A stretch of 64,000 bases of DNA from an uncultured Paracoccaceae bacterium (GTDB lineage Bacteria; Pseudomonadota; Alphaproteobacteria; Rhodobacterales; Rhodobacteraceae): positions 496,001 to 560,000 of the forward strand of contig CANMYO010000002.1 of assembly GCA_947502145.1 (NCBI GenBank). Direction: 5' to 3'. This document shows, in pieces, positions 7,281-16,432 of this stretch (the stretch's first letter is position 1; each line of letters opens with the position of its first letter). The position numbers and the translations under genes are program-made. The notes beneath the pieces are model-generated. The model was given only the letters and a program-made list of their open reading frames with translations, ran no database searches and had not been told where the DNA came from.

Positions 7281-8389
7281 ATTCCGTCGTCAACGTCAAT
7301 CTTCCGGGGCGTGAATATGAAATCCTGATCGGACCGGGCATCTTGGCAGAGGCCGGCCCACGCATCGCGCAGATGGGGGGGCGCAGGCACGTCGCGATTA
7401 TTACGGATGAAACAGTTGCAGGTTTGCACATGGCAGCGCTGCAGGACAGCCTGCGCGCCAGTGAGCTTTCTTCAGAATTTCTTGCATTACCTGCCGGTGA
7501 AGCCACAAAAAGCTGGCCGGAGCTGCAACGTTCTGTCGAATGGTTGCTGGACCAGAAGGTTGAACGTGGAGATGTGGTGGTCGCCTTTGGCGGTGGCGTC
7601 ATTGGTGATCTTGCAGGATTTGCAGCCGCGATCCTGCGGCGTGGTGTGCGCTTTGTGCAGATTCCCACGACACTTTTGGCGCAGGTGGACAGCTCCGTCG
7701 GGGGCAAGACCGGAATAAATGCCCCGCATGGCAAGAACCTGATTGGCGCGTTTCATCAACCGTCTCTTGTGCTTGCGGATACTTCATTGCTGGACACACT
7801 TGCACCCCGTGATTATCTCGCCGGGTACGGCGAAGTCGTGAAATACGGCCTGCTTGGCGATGCCGGTTTTTTCGACTGGCTGGAACAAAAAGCGCCCGGC
7901 ATGGCCAACAACATGGATGCCTGTGTGCATGCGGTCAGGCGATCCTGCCAGATGAAGGCCGAGATCGTGAACCGGGACGAAAAGGAGCAGGGGGATCGTG
8001 CGCTCTTGAACCTTGGACACACATTCTGTCACGCGTTTGAGGCGGCGACTGGTTACTCTGACCGGTTGTTGCATGGCGAAGGCGTCGCAATTGGCTGTGC
8101 GATGGCGTTTGAGCTTTCCGCCCGCTTGGGACTTTGCAGCCAAGAGGACCCGTCACGCGTTCGGGCACATCTGCGGGACATGGGCATGAAGGTTGATCTT
8201 GCCGATATCGAGGGTGAACTGCCAGATGCTGCGGCGCTGTTGACCTTGATGGGACAGGACAAAAAGGTCGTCGATGGTAAACTGAGATTTGTTCTGGCCC
8301 GCGGCATCGGTGAGGCCTTTATCACATCAGATGTCCCGCGCGATGCCGTGTTGGGGCTTTTGGACGACGCGTTGCTGCAACGCCGATAA
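7277..8389 (+). CDS. aroB: 3-dehydroquinate synthase
   Basis: Converts DAHP to 3-dehydroquinate, the second step of the shikimate pathway; uses NAD and a divalent metal. 370 residues, full length. Family motifs seen in order: the NAD-binding FGGGVIGDLAGFAAA near 103-117, QIPTTLLAQVDSSVGGKTG, GYGEVVKYG, and the metal-binding residues in LNLGHTFCHAFE and LLHGEGVAIG. The gene starts inside the aroK stop (ATGA). It is followed after 12 bases by a hairpin that separates it from the convergent ssb. Function is secure from conserved active-site blocks. Confidence 0.94.
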   Translation: MNSVVNVNLPGREYEILIGPGILAEAGPRIAQMGGRRHVAIITDETVAGLHMAALQDSLRASELSSEFLALPAGEATKSWPELQRSVEWLLDQKVERGDVVVAFGGGVIGDLAGFAAAILRRGVRFVQIPTTLLAQVDSSVGGKTGINAPHGKNLIGAFHQPSLVLADTSLLDTLAPRDYLAGYGEVVKYGLLGDAGFFDWLEQKAPGMANNMDACVHAVRRSCQMKAEIVNRDEKEQGDRALLNLGHTFCHAFEAATGYSDRLLHGEGVAIGCAMAFELSARLGLCSQEDPSRVRAHLRDMGMKVDLADIEGELPDAAALLTLMGQDKKVVDGKLRFVLARGIGEAFITSDVPRDAVLGLLDDALLQRR

Positions 8390-8401
8390 CCAAAAGGGGA
8401 C

Positions 8402-8421
8402 GGGCGAGGTTTCCCTCGCCC
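8402..8421. terminator. Hairpin between convergent aroB and ssb
   Basis: GGGCGAGG (8402-8409) pairs with CCTCGCCC (8414-8421) around TTTC. On the minus strand it is followed by GTCCCCTTTT, on the plus strand by ATCTGTCTT. It sits in the 39-base gap between the two stop codons and probably serves both genes. Confidence 0.6.
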
Positions 8422-8428
8422 ATCTGTC

Positions 8429-8938
8429 TTAGAACGGAATTTCGTCATCCAGGTCGCGACCGCCACCGCTGCCACCGCCTGACGACGATCCACCGCCGTA
8501 TCCACCACTGCTGTCATAACCGCCGCCACCTTTGTCGCCGCCACCATAGCCGCTGTCACCACCACCATAGCCACCGCCGCCTTCGCCGCGACCGTCCAAC
8601 ATTGTCAGAACGCCGCCAAACCCTTGCAGAACTACTTCGGTGGAGTAACGGTCCTGACCGGATTGGTCTTGCCATTTGCGGGTTTGCAGTTTGCCCTCGA
8701 TATAGACCTTGGACCCTTTGCGGAGGTACTGTTCTGCAACGCGCACCAGTCCTTCCTGAAAAATGGCGACAGAATGCCATTCTGTCTTTTCGCGCCGTTC
8801 GCCAGAGTTTCGGTCTTTCCATGTTTCCGACGTGGCAATCCGGAGATTGCAGACTTTGCCGCCATTCTGAAAACTACGCACTTCCGGATCGGCTCCGAGG
8901 TTGCCGATAAGAATGACTTTGTTGACTGATCCGGCCAT
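8429..8938 (-). CDS. ssb: Single-stranded DNA-binding protein
   Basis: Binds single-stranded DNA as a tetramer and recruits repair and replication proteins. 169 residues. The OB-fold starts [21 protein letters not shown] and includes WHSVAIF and the [16 protein letters not shown] strand pair. After it comes a glycine-rich linker of GGGY and GGGD repeats (about 115-160), then the acidic tip DLDDEIPF that contacts partner proteins. The start at 8938 has GGGGG about 6 bases upstream and matches the usual Ssb N-terminus; an in-frame upstream start at 9013 would add 25 unrelated residues. It is divergent from the lytic transglycosylase gene. Confidence 0.95.
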   Translation of the reverse strand: MAGSVNKVILIGNLGADPEVRSFQNGGKVCNLRIATSETWKDRNSGERREKTEWHSVAIFQEGLVRVAEQYLRKGSKVYIEGKLQTRKWQDQSGQDRYSTEVVLQGFGGVLTMLDGRGEGGGGYGGGDSGYGGGDKGGGGYDSSGGYGGGSSSGGGSGGGRDLDDEIPF

Positions 8939-9076
8939 GCCGACCCCCTTCGATTCTGATTTGCAGTAACTTACGGGGCCAAGGTGCAGGATCACAACGG
9001 GCGAATTTGCCATCGCTCTGGTTTATTCGCTGAAAAGTATTAGATTGCGCAGCATCGGACGATGTGGGGCTGCTGT

Positions 9077-9667
9077 ATGCAAAAAGTATTTGGGTTCGCG
9101 ATTGCGTTTTGCATCGTCGGTGCCGGTATCCTTCAGGCACAGGAAAGGACATCAACGAGGTCGCGTACCGCCTTGTTTCAAAGCCAACTTTCGGTTTTGG
9201 ACACTCGCGCGTCTGAGCAATACAATAATTCTGTCCGATTGCAACCACCACGCATCGTTGTGCCGGGCGCCCCCGGAAGCAGCCCTGCATATAGAGGCAA
9301 GTACAACGGTCCATATCTAAATCTGGCCCGCAGTGCGGCGCGTCAACACGGTGTTCCAGAAGATCTGTTCCTGCGACTTGTGCAGCAGGAAAGTGGTTGG
9401 AATCCAAATGCGCGATCACATAAAGGGGCTTTGGGCCTTGCCCAGCTGATGCCACAAACCGCCAGAGCATTGGGCGTCGACCCATATGACAGCGCCCAGA
9501 ATCTGGAAGGCGGAGCCCGCTATCTTGCGACCCAATACCGCAAGTTCGGTAATTGGCGACTTGCGCTGGCCGCTTACAATGCCGGACCAGGGGCAGTCGA
9601 GCGCTATAACGGCATTCCCCCTTATGCAGAAACGCAGAATTACGTCCGGGTCATCTGGGGCAGCTGA
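9077..9667 (+). CDS. Lytic transglycosylase, SLT domain
   Basis: Exported muramidase-like enzyme that cleaves peptidoglycan with formation of 1,6-anhydro-muramic acid. About 196 residues. A signal peptide ends near GAGILQAQ. After a short linker the SLT domain shows the catalytic glutamate in [12 protein letters not shown], then [23 protein letters not shown] and [15 protein letters not shown], the classic order of this fold. The start at 9077 fits the signal peptide and has GGGG about 8 bases upstream; the ATG at 9062 would add MWGCC. It ends back to back with the convergent ABC ATPase gene with no gap, so there is no separate terminator. It is a small SLT-only type; no LysM or other binding domain is seen. 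Confidence 0.9.
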   Translation: MQKVFGFAIAFCIVGAGILQAQERTSTRSRTALFQSQLSVLDTRASEQYNNSVRLQPPRIVVPGAPGSSPAYRGKYNGPYLNLARSAARQHGVPEDLFLRLVQQESGWNPNARSHKGALGLAQLMPQTARALGVDPYDSAQNLEGGARYLATQYRKFGNWRLALAAYNAGPGAVERYNGIPPYAETQNYVRVIWGS

Positions 9668-11752
9668 TTATTCGGCTGCGATCGTAATGACAGGCTCCAT
9701 ACTCGCGAAATCCTCTGCGCCGAGGTGGCACTTGATTTGATGCCTCTGGGCCATGATCTGTTGCTTCGGAACCTCGGTTTCGCATTTGTTTCCCGCGACT
9801 TGCGACTTCCAGCGGCAGCGGGTTTGGAAGGGGCAACCGGTGGGTGGATTCATGGCAGAGGGAATATCCCCCTCAAGTACAATATGCTTCTTGGTGACGG
9901 AAGTGTCTGCAATCGGGACGGCGGACAGCAGGGCTTCCGTGTAGGGATGATAGGGTGGGGCAAACACCTGGTCCGTGCTGCCAAGTTCAACAACATGCCC
10001 CAGATACATGACCATCACGCGATCGCTAAGATATCGTACAATAGACAAATCATGGCTGATGAATAGCAGCGTAGTTTTCTGTTCACGCTGAATCTCCATC
10101 AGCAGATCGGTGACCGCTGCCTGCACGGAGACATCCAGTGCCGACACCGGTTCATCAGCCACAACGATCCGGGCGTCACCTGCAAAAGCACGTGCGATTC
10201 CAACGCGTTGCTTTTGTCCGCCGGAAAGTTGCCGGGGCATTCGATCCGCAAATGCGCGGGGCAGTTTGACGAGGTCCAGCAACTCCAACATGCGTTGCCG
10301 ACGCGCATCGTCATTTTTTCCAATGCGGAAAATCTCAAGCGCCCGCATGATTTGCCGGCCAACCGTCATGGACGGGTTAAGCGTGTCAAAGGGGTTTTGA
10401 AACACCATCTGGATGTCGGCGACATTGCTCGTGCTACGGTTTTCGATGGGCACATCACCAATGGATTGATTATCCAGCAAAATTTGACCATCTGTTGCCG
10501 TCTCCAAGCCCATGAGAACCTTGGCGAAGGTTGATTTTCCGCAGCCGGATTCGCCGACGATGGCGAGTGTTTCACTTTCCCGGGCCTCAAATGACAGGGT
10601 CTCATTGGCTTTGACGACCTTCTTGTCGCCGCCGCCAAGCAATGCATTTGCTGCAACCTCATAGTATTTCTTGAGGTTGTCCATCTTCAGGACAACGGGG
10701 CCGGGTTCTGGTTTTTCTTTTATTTCTCCGACATTTATCGGCGCTTTCCAATCAATCTCCTGAAATCGCAGGCACCGCGTCTGGTGGCGATCATTGCCTT
10801 CAACTTGTGCCATCGGAATGAAGCCAGCGTCACATCTGCCTGCTTCGAAATAGTCGCATCTGGGGCCGAAATTGCAGCCCTCGGGCCGTTCATGCGGCAA
10901 AGGAAAATTGCCTGGAATTGCAATCAGCGGGCGCGCATTCTTGTCCGCACCAGGCAAGGGAATTGAGCGAAAAAGAGCCTGTGTATAGGGGTGCCGCATG
11001 TGGTCAAAAACCTCTTCGATGCTGCCGCGTTCAACGGCTTCACCGGAATACATCACGTTAATCCGATCGCAGGTTTCAAGCACTAACCCCAGGTTATGAC
11101 TGATAAAAAGCATGGAAGTCCCATACTTTTTCCCGAGGTCCTTGACCAACTCAACAACGGCGGCTTCAACTGTGACGTCAAGTGCGGTGGTGGGCTCATC
11201 AAGGATCAGCAACGCGGGTTTTGACATCAGCGCCATGGCGATCACGATGCGCTGTTGCTGGCCGCCAGAAAGCTGGTGGGGATAGCTGTTGAGCATCCTT
11301 TTGGGGTCTGGAAGTTTGACATCTGTCACCACCTCGAACGCCCGCTGCATGGCCTCCTTTTCAGTGATCCCATCGTGGATCATCGGCACCTCTGCAAGCT
11401 GCTTGCCGATCTTCATTGCGGGGTTCAGGGAGGCCATAGGCTCTTGATAAATCATCGCAATTTGGCTTCCACGAATCTCGCGGAGTTTGTCCGGCGACAT
11501 CGTCGTCAGCTCTTGTCCCTTGAACTTGATCGAGCCCCCGACGATACGGCCATTGACCCCAAGATCCTGCATCACCCCGAGCGCGACCGTGGATTTGCCA
11601 CAGCCGGATTCGCCAACCAATCCAAGGGCTTCGCCGGGCATGATCTTGCCCGAGAAGTCCATGACAGCCGGAATTTCCCGCAATCGTGTGAAGAACGATA
11701 TCGACAGTTTGTCGATTTCCAGAATGGGACCGTCGTAATCTTGGTCAATCAT
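9668..11752 (-). CDS. Peptide-type ABC importer, fused double ATPase (DppD-DppF-like)
   Basis: Energy-supplying subunit of an oligopeptide/dipeptide-family importer, with both ATPases on one chain of 694 residues. The first half has Walker A GESGCGKST, signature LSGGQQQR, Walker B ALLILDEPT and an oligopeptide-type C-terminal cysteine segment (CNFGPRC). The second half repeats the series: GESGCGKST, LSGGQKQR, IVVADEPVSALD and CPFQTRC. The start has GGGGTAAGAA just upstream. It is the last gene of the unit that begins with the binding protein at 16115, and lies 79 bases after the DppC-like permease gene. Single-chain double ATPases are common in this transporter family in alphaproteobacteria. 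The transported substrate is not clear. Confidence 0.9.
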   Translation of the reverse strand: MIDQDYDGPILEIDKLSISFFTRLREIPAVMDFSGKIMPGEALGLVGESGCGKSTVALGVMQDLGVNGRIVGGSIKFKGQELTTMSPDKLREIRGSQIAMIYQEPMASLNPAMKIGKQLAEVPMIHDGITEKEAMQRAFEVVTDVKLPDPKRMLNSYPHQLSGGQQQRIVIAMALMSKPALLILDEPTTALDVTVEAAVVELVKDLGKKYGTSMLFISHNLGLVLETCDRINVMYSGEAVERGSIEEVFDHMRHPYTQALFRSIPLPGADKNARPLIAIPGNFPLPHERPEGCNFGPRCDYFEAGRCDAGFIPMAQVEGNDRHQTRCLRFQEIDWKAPINVGEIKEKPEPGPVVLKMDNLKKYYEVAANALLGGGDKKVVKANETLSFEARESETLAIVGESGCGKSTFAKVLMGLETATDGQILLDNQSIGDVPIENRSTSNVADIQMVFQNPFDTLNPSMTVGRQIMRALEIFRIGKNDDARRQRMLELLDLVKLPRAFADRMPRQLSGGQKQRVGIARAFAGDARIVVADEPVSALDVSVQAAVTDLLMEIQREQKTTLLFISHDLSIVRYLSDRVMVMYLGHVVELGSTDQVFAPPYHPYTEALLSAVPIADTSVTKKHIVLEGDIPSAMNPPTGCPFQTRCRWKSQVAGNKCETEVPKQQIMAQRHQIKCHLGAEDFASMEPVITIAAE

Positions 11753-11831
11753 TTCTTACCCCTTCGAGCGGCGATTTTGGCACATGCACAACCCGGCAAC
11801 ATCCCGTGCACAACCCATGCAGACGCAAAGG

Positions 11832-13289
11832 TTAATCTTTTAAACTTTCTTCACGCAGACCGTCGGCCAACAGGTTTAGACCAAGGACCAGTGTCAACAG
11901 CGCCCCGGCCGGTGCCAGCGGCGGATGAATGTAGGTTGATAGCAAGCGGCGTCCGGCGTTGATTGTTGATCCCCAATCCGGCGATTCAGGTGGCAACCCA
12001 AGACCAAAGAACCCGAGGGTTCCCAGCAGAATCGTCGTGTAGCCAATCCGCAGGCAGAAATCGACGATCAATGGTCCGCGCGCATTGGGAAGGATTTCCC
12101 ACAGCATGATGTACCATGGCCGTTCGCCCCGGGTCTGGGCCGCGGCAACATAGTCGCGGGTGCGCAGGTCCAGTGTCAGCCCGCGCACGATTCGGAAGAC
12201 GGTGGGCGAGTTCACAAAGACCACCGATACGAACACCACAAGAATGCCGCCGGGAATGTCAAACAGATCGAGCCAAGCAGGCAGAAAATGCACAACTGTC
12301 CCGGGTTGTGAAATTGTCGACAGATAGAAGTACCCCAGCACGGCCAGCACGCCGATCAGGATCGGGTTCCGCTTTGACGGTTGGGTGTAAAACCGCGCGT
12401 TCAGCAGCACCACGAAGAATACCACCGGAAAGATGAAAAGGATCATCGCCATGTACGACGGGATGCCGGTCTGAATGATTTCGGGTGTGACCAGCAGATA
12501 GAACAGCAGGATGACCGGGAAAGCGAGGATCAGGTTTGACAGAAAGGTCAGGAGGGTATCAAGACGGCCACTGAAATAGCCCGCCGGCAGGCCCAATGTG
12601 ATACCGACCATAAAGGCCACCAGGGTTGCCAGTGGTGCGATAGAGATGACAACTGTTGACCCATAGACCATGCGGCTGAACACATCACGGGCGAGGTTGT
12701 CCCCACCCAGAAGATAATGCGGCACGGCGCCAAGTTTGCGTTCATCTGTCACGGGGAAACCCGGCACTTTGTTCTTCAGGCCGGAAATCTGAGATAGCGG
12801 ATCGTAGGTCGCAATCAGGTCAAACAGCCCGGCAAGCACCGCGGTAAAGACCCAGAACATCACCAGCGCAAATCCAATCATGCCAACGGTGCTGTCAAAC
12901 AGTTTGCCGTATAGACCAAGACGCCGTTTGAAAGTTATTGAGACGCCAAAGGTGAGGATCAAAGCAATCCAGACCGGCAGAAACCGCTTTGAGATCGCGC
13001 CAATGATACCGGCGTCACCGTAAGGCAGTAGAATGCCACCTACGAGGTAGACCAAGATCAGCGCGACATTGGCGATCAGTAGCAATTTCACCGCCTTTTC
13101 GGCCAAGCCAAACGCACCACCGCGTTGTTGCAATGTGCCATCGGCGTTGGCCTGCAGGGTCACTGCCGGGGCAAAGAATGACAGGACAATCTGTGCTACG
13201 ACTGCAAGTCCAAATGCGATCGCCGTGATGCTGAAAATCGGGTTGACGAATGTGCCGATCGTTCCGGTCCAGGTGAGGGGTTCCATCAT
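11832..13289 (-). CDS. Peptide-type ABC importer permease, DppC-like, enlarged
   Basis: Inner-membrane permease of the BPD_transp_1 class. About 485 residues, much longer than the usual 280-300 of DppC/OppC. The extra length is an N-terminal part with several added hydrophobic segments (about 1-150) and a further hydrophobic stretch inside the permease domain (YMAMILFIFPVVFFVVLLN). Typical family features are the ATPase-contact loop TRDYVAAAQTRGERPWYIM and LLGTLGFFGLGLPPESPDWG. Two ATGs are possible, 13289 and 13286, with GGGAG upstream; a TTG at 13292 is less likely. It starts 9 bases after the stop of the DppB-like permease gene, so the two are in one operon. Confidence 0.85.
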   Translation of the reverse strand: MMEPLTWTGTIGTFVNPIFSITAIAFGLAVVAQIVLSFFAPAVTLQANADGTLQQRGGAFGLAEKAVKLLLIANVALILVYLVGGILLPYGDAGIIGAISKRFLPVWIALILTFGVSITFKRRLGLYGKLFDSTVGMIGFALVMFWVFTAVLAGLFDLIATYDPLSQISGLKNKVPGFPVTDERKLGAVPHYLLGGDNLARDVFSRMVYGSTVVISIAPLATLVAFMVGITLGLPAGYFSGRLDTLLTFLSNLILAFPVILLFYLLVTPEIIQTGIPSYMAMILFIFPVVFFVVLLNARFYTQPSKRNPILIGVLAVLGYFYLSTISQPGTVVHFLPAWLDLFDIPGGILVVFVSVVFVNSPTVFRIVRGLTLDLRTRDYVAAAQTRGERPWYIMLWEILPNARGPLIVDFCLRIGYTTILLGTLGFFGLGLPPESPDWGSTINAGRRLLSTYIHPPLAPAGALLTLVLGLNLLADGLREESLKD

Positions 13290-13298
13290 CAATCTCCC

Positions 13299-14357
13299 TT
13301 ACGTGATCCGGATACGTGGGTTGAGGAAGACATATCCGATGTCGGATATCAGCTGCGAAATCAGCACCACAAAGACGGATACCACCGAAACGGCGAGCAG
13401 AAGTTCAATGTCATTGTTCGAGGCGGCCTGTACCAGGGTCCAGCCAAAGCCCTTGTAGTTGAACAGCGTTTCGACAATCACCACACCGTTCAGCAGCCAG
13501 GGGAATTGCAGCATGATGACGGTAAAGGGGGCGATCAGCGCATTTCGCAGGGCGTGTTTCATCACGACGTTATAGAAACTCACCCCTTTCAGGCGTGCGG
13601 TGCGAATGTATTGCGCGGTCATCACCTCGGTCATCGAGGCCCGGGTCATGCGGGCAATATAGCCCATGCCGTACAGCGCGATTGTCAGGACGGGCAGGGT
13701 GAAATTGGCGATCGTGATATTATCCATCGCAGAGGTCGCAGACCCATTCAGCCATTTCAGTCCCACGGCTGATGAGGCGAATATCGCCACCAGAACAACG
13801 CCCGAGACATATTCCGGGGTGGCCGTGGTCAGGATCGACAGGGTTGAAAGGCTTCGATCCAGACGTGAGCCTTCGCGCATTCCGGCCAGAACGCCGACAA
13901 TCAATGCGCCGGGCACCATGACCAGCATGACGCACAACATCAGTTTGCCGGTGAGTTTCAGCGCGCGGCTGACGACCTCTCCGACATCGCGTTTAAACAC
14001 TGAGGATTCACCCCAGTCACCCTGAACGACCCCGCAAAAGCGCGATGCAGAAGCCGCGGTCTCTGCATCTGCCTTGCCGTCGATACAGCGGCCGGTGAAT
14101 TCGCCGTCATTATCGCGGGTCCAGCCGGGCAGGACACCCAGCCATTCGCCATAACGCACCAAAGTCGGTTGCGCATATCCGTTCTTGTCCAGCCAGCTTG
14201 CGACCTCATCATCCGTGATCCGGGCACCAAGTTCTGATTTGGCGAGCTTTTCAAGGTTCGGCGAAAGGTTGGTCAAAAAGAAAACGATCAACGTCAGACA
14301 GAGCGCTGTCACCAACATGCCGAGCGTTTTGCGGGCAAGGAAAAGGAGCATGGTCAT
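13299..14357 (-). CDS. Peptide-type ABC importer permease, DppB-like, with periplasmic insert
   Basis: Partner inner-membrane permease, about 352 residues. The N-terminal helix LARKTLGMLVTALCLTLIVFF is family-like, as are GYIARMTRASMTEVMTAQYIRTAR (the ATPase-contact region) and the last helices. Between the first and second membrane helices lies an enlarged periplasmic loop of about 100 residues. It holds two cysteines (GRCIDG and RFCGVV) that could form a disulfide. The start at 14357 was taken because it opens the first helix; an upstream in-frame start at 14408 would add a basic tail. A gap of 111 bases with two hairpins separates it from the binding-protein gene, a layout often seen where the binding protein is made in excess. 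Confidence 0.87.
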   Translation of the reverse strand: MTMLLFLARKTLGMLVTALCLTLIVFFLTNLSPNLEKLAKSELGARITDDEVASWLDKNGYAQPTLVRYGEWLGVLPGWTRDNDGEFTGRCIDGKADAETAASASRFCGVVQGDWGESSVFKRDVGEVVSRALKLTGKLMLCVMLVMVPGALIVGVLAGMREGSRLDRSLSTLSILTTATPEYVSGVVLVAIFASSAVGLKWLNGSATSAMDNITIANFTLPVLTIALYGMGYIARMTRASMTEVMTAQYIRTARLKGVSFYNVVMKHALRNALIAPFTVIMLQFPWLLNGVVIVETLFNYKGFGWTLVQAASNNDIELLLAVSVVSVFVVLISQLISDIGYVFLNPRIRIT

Positions 14358-14384
14358 GTTGTCCCGTTGTGCGGGCAGATTGAT

Positions 14385-14450
14385 CCGACGGCGCCCCCCC
14401 CAGAGCATTATTGCCGTCGGATTGGGCGGCAGGTGATATCGCTGCCGCCC
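14385..14450 (-). promoter_or_regulatory. Two stem-loops between binding-protein and permease genes
   Basis: A perfect 9-bp stem (14424-14432 with 14442-14450, 9-base loop) comes first on the minus strand, followed by an 8-bp stem (14385-14392 with 14413-14420). Neither is followed by a clean U-run. Such hairpins after a binding-protein gene commonly stabilise its mRNA or reduce read-through into the permease genes. The role here is inferred from position. Confidence 0.5.
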
Positions 14451-14468
14451 TTTGCCTGTATGCGGCGG

Positions 14469-16115
14469 TTACGCCTCGACCCACCACTTGTAGTGGTGAT
14501 GTTCGAACGTCGGGTGCATGTCGGTGCCACGCACGTTTGGTGCCATGTGACGGAAGATCGAACGCCAGAATGGTTGGATCATCACGCCTTCGTCCTGCAT
14601 GATTTTTTCCACGTCAGCCATCACTTCGCTGCGCTTGTCCGCATCGAGGATCGCCATGGCTTCTGCCAGCTTGGCGTCAAACTCCGCATTTGAAAACGCG
14701 GTTTCGTTCCAGGCCTCGCCGCTCCGGTAGGCCAGCGCGAGAACCTGCACACCCAGGGGCCGCATGTTCCATTCCGTGGCCGAGAACGGGTATTTGGTCC
14801 AGTCGTTCCAGAAAGTTGAGCCAGGCAAGACAGTCCGGGTGATATTCATACCGGCGTCGCGCAACTGCGCCGCTACTGCATCACTGCTGGCGGCAACCCA
14901 GGCATCATCAACAGAGATCAGTTCAAACTCTGTATCGCCATGTCCGGCTTCATCCAGTTCTGCCTTGGCCGCGACCGGATCAACGATTTGGGGCGGCAGT
15001 TCGGCATATTCCGGGTGGATCGGGCAGACGTGGTGGTTTTCTGCGGTTGTTCCCAGACCATTGTAGCCAAGTTCCAGAATGATGCTGTTGTCGACGGCCT
15101 TTTGCAATGCGCGACGAACGGCAACATTGTCATAGGGTTCCTGCAACTGGTTGAAGCGCACGCAAAGCGTTGCGGCGGTCACGGCTTCTGACTTGTTCCA
15201 GCCGAGCCCGTCAAAGATGTCAACGAAATCACCAACGGTCTGGTAGGTTGCATCAATCTCGCCAGATTCCGCGCCTGAAATATAAGCGGCAGGGTCGGTG
15301 CCGTAGTCGATGTATTCGATGGTATCGAGGTAGGGACCACCATAAACTTCGGTGCCCCACCACGTGTGATCCGCATTGCGTTGCAGGACCTGCTTGATCC
15401 CCACGTCGTTCTGTGTCGGCAGGTATGGGCCGGTTCCGACCGGGTTCTCGGACGGGTCGCCGCCATCAAAGTCTGCGTGCACGATGGCCGCAGGATAATC
15501 TGCCATGCCAATCATCACGGTGATGTCGGGGGCGGTCAGGTTCAGCTGCACCGTCATGTCGTCAACAACAACGATGGCGCCGTCGCGGGCTGTTTTGGTA
15601 TCGCTGTCAATCAGTGACACCATGCGCGTGGCCATTGAGTTGCCTTCAACATTGCCGTCACACCAGCCGGTGATATTGCGGGCAACGTCATCAGCGGTAA
15701 AGGCATCGCCGTTGTTCCAGGTTACACCGGGGCGTACTTTCAGTGTGAATACGGTCGCATTCTCATTGGCTTCCCAGCTTTCCAGCAGCATCCCGCGCAA
15801 CGAACCGTCGCGGTTATACTCAACCAGATACTCCAGCCAGCCGCGCGAGAAATTGGCAAGTTCTGACCAGTCGTAGGTGCGGGGATCCTTGAGCGCCTTG
15901 GTTTCCATCTGCATGCGCAGTGTACCGCCGGATTGCGCATGTCCCTCGGCCTGCGCGGGAGAGGCCATGCCGATCAGGCCATAGGCGGCTGAAGCGGTGA
16001 GGCCGAGCGCCGTCGTGCGGGTCAGAAATTCACGTCGATCAAGGGTACCTGCCTTGTGTTCAGCTGCATAAGCAAGGCCGGCCGGATGCAATCCGGGTTT
16101 CGTCTGGTGCGTCAT
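14469..16115 (-). CDS. Peptide-type ABC importer substrate-binding protein (Tat signal)
   Basis: Periplasmic binding protein of the SBP_bac_5 (DppA/OppA) family, about 548 residues. The N-terminus carries a twin-arginine signal, DRREFLTRTTALGLTA, ending near SPAQAEG, so it is exported folded. Family landmarks are LLESWEANENATVFTLKVRPGVTWNNG near the front, AVRRALQKAVD in the middle and FWRSIFRHMAPNVRG at the end (given as motif blocks). The start at 16115 is set by GGGAGAG just upstream; an open frame continues to 16292 without a ribosome site. It is the first gene of the importer operon. The AraC-type gene upstream on the same strand is the obvious candidate regulator. Substrate unknown; members bind peptides, opines, nickel or sugars. 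Confidence 0.9.
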   Translation of the reverse strand: MTHQTKPGLHPAGLAYAAEHKAGTLDRREFLTRTTALGLTASAAYGLIGMASPAQAEGHAQSGGTLRMQMETKALKDPRTYDWSELANFSRGWLEYLVEYNRDGSLRGMLLESWEANENATVFTLKVRPGVTWNNGDAFTADDVARNITGWCDGNVEGNSMATRMVSLIDSDTKTARDGAIVVVDDMTVQLNLTAPDITVMIGMADYPAAIVHADFDGGDPSENPVGTGPYLPTQNDVGIKQVLQRNADHTWWGTEVYGGPYLDTIEYIDYGTDPAAYISGAESGEIDATYQTVGDFVDIFDGLGWNKSEAVTAATLCVRFNQLQEPYDNVAVRRALQKAVDNSIILELGYNGLGTTAENHHVCPIHPEYAELPPQIVDPVAAKAELDEAGHGDTEFELISVDDAWVAASSDAVAAQLRDAGMNITRTVLPGSTFWNDWTKYPFSATEWNMRPLGVQVLALAYRSGEAWNETAFSNAEFDAKLAEAMAILDADKRSEVMADVEKIMQDEGVMIQPFWRSIFRHMAPNVRGTDMHPTFEHHHYKWWVEA

Positions 16116-16358
16116 TGTTCTCTCCCTGTGGCACAGTCGTCGCGTGCGATATTTTTTGATTGGAGCCGTTGCCCGCCGCCTGTTCCCTGTCTGGGTATGT
16201 CCAAAAAGCGACTTTCGGATCTCTCGTCCGTTTCTATTGCGCACAATTTGAATTGGCGCGTCAATTAGGTCTTTTGGCGATTTTGAACACATTCGCGACA
16301 GAAGCGGGGATCGCTTGCCGCATTCGGGAAATGGTCAAAAACGACATCCCGCCAATTC

Positions 16359-16374
16359 TGGACATTTATGTCCA
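16359..16374. promoter_or_regulatory. Perfect palindrome upstream of the importer operon
   Basis: TGGACATTTATGTCCA is a perfect 7+2+7 palindrome in the 317-base gap between the AraC-type gene and the importer operon. A second ATGTCCAA occurs at about 16195-16202, closer to the operon. The spacing suggests an operator for the AraC-type protein or another dimeric regulator. I saw nothing else clear in 16116-16432; no strong promoter could be assigned. Confidence 0.4.
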
Positions 16375-16432
16375 ATGCTGCGTCGCGGAAATAGGGCGCG
16401 AGAAATGAGAGCGCTTACATCAACGGAGCCGC

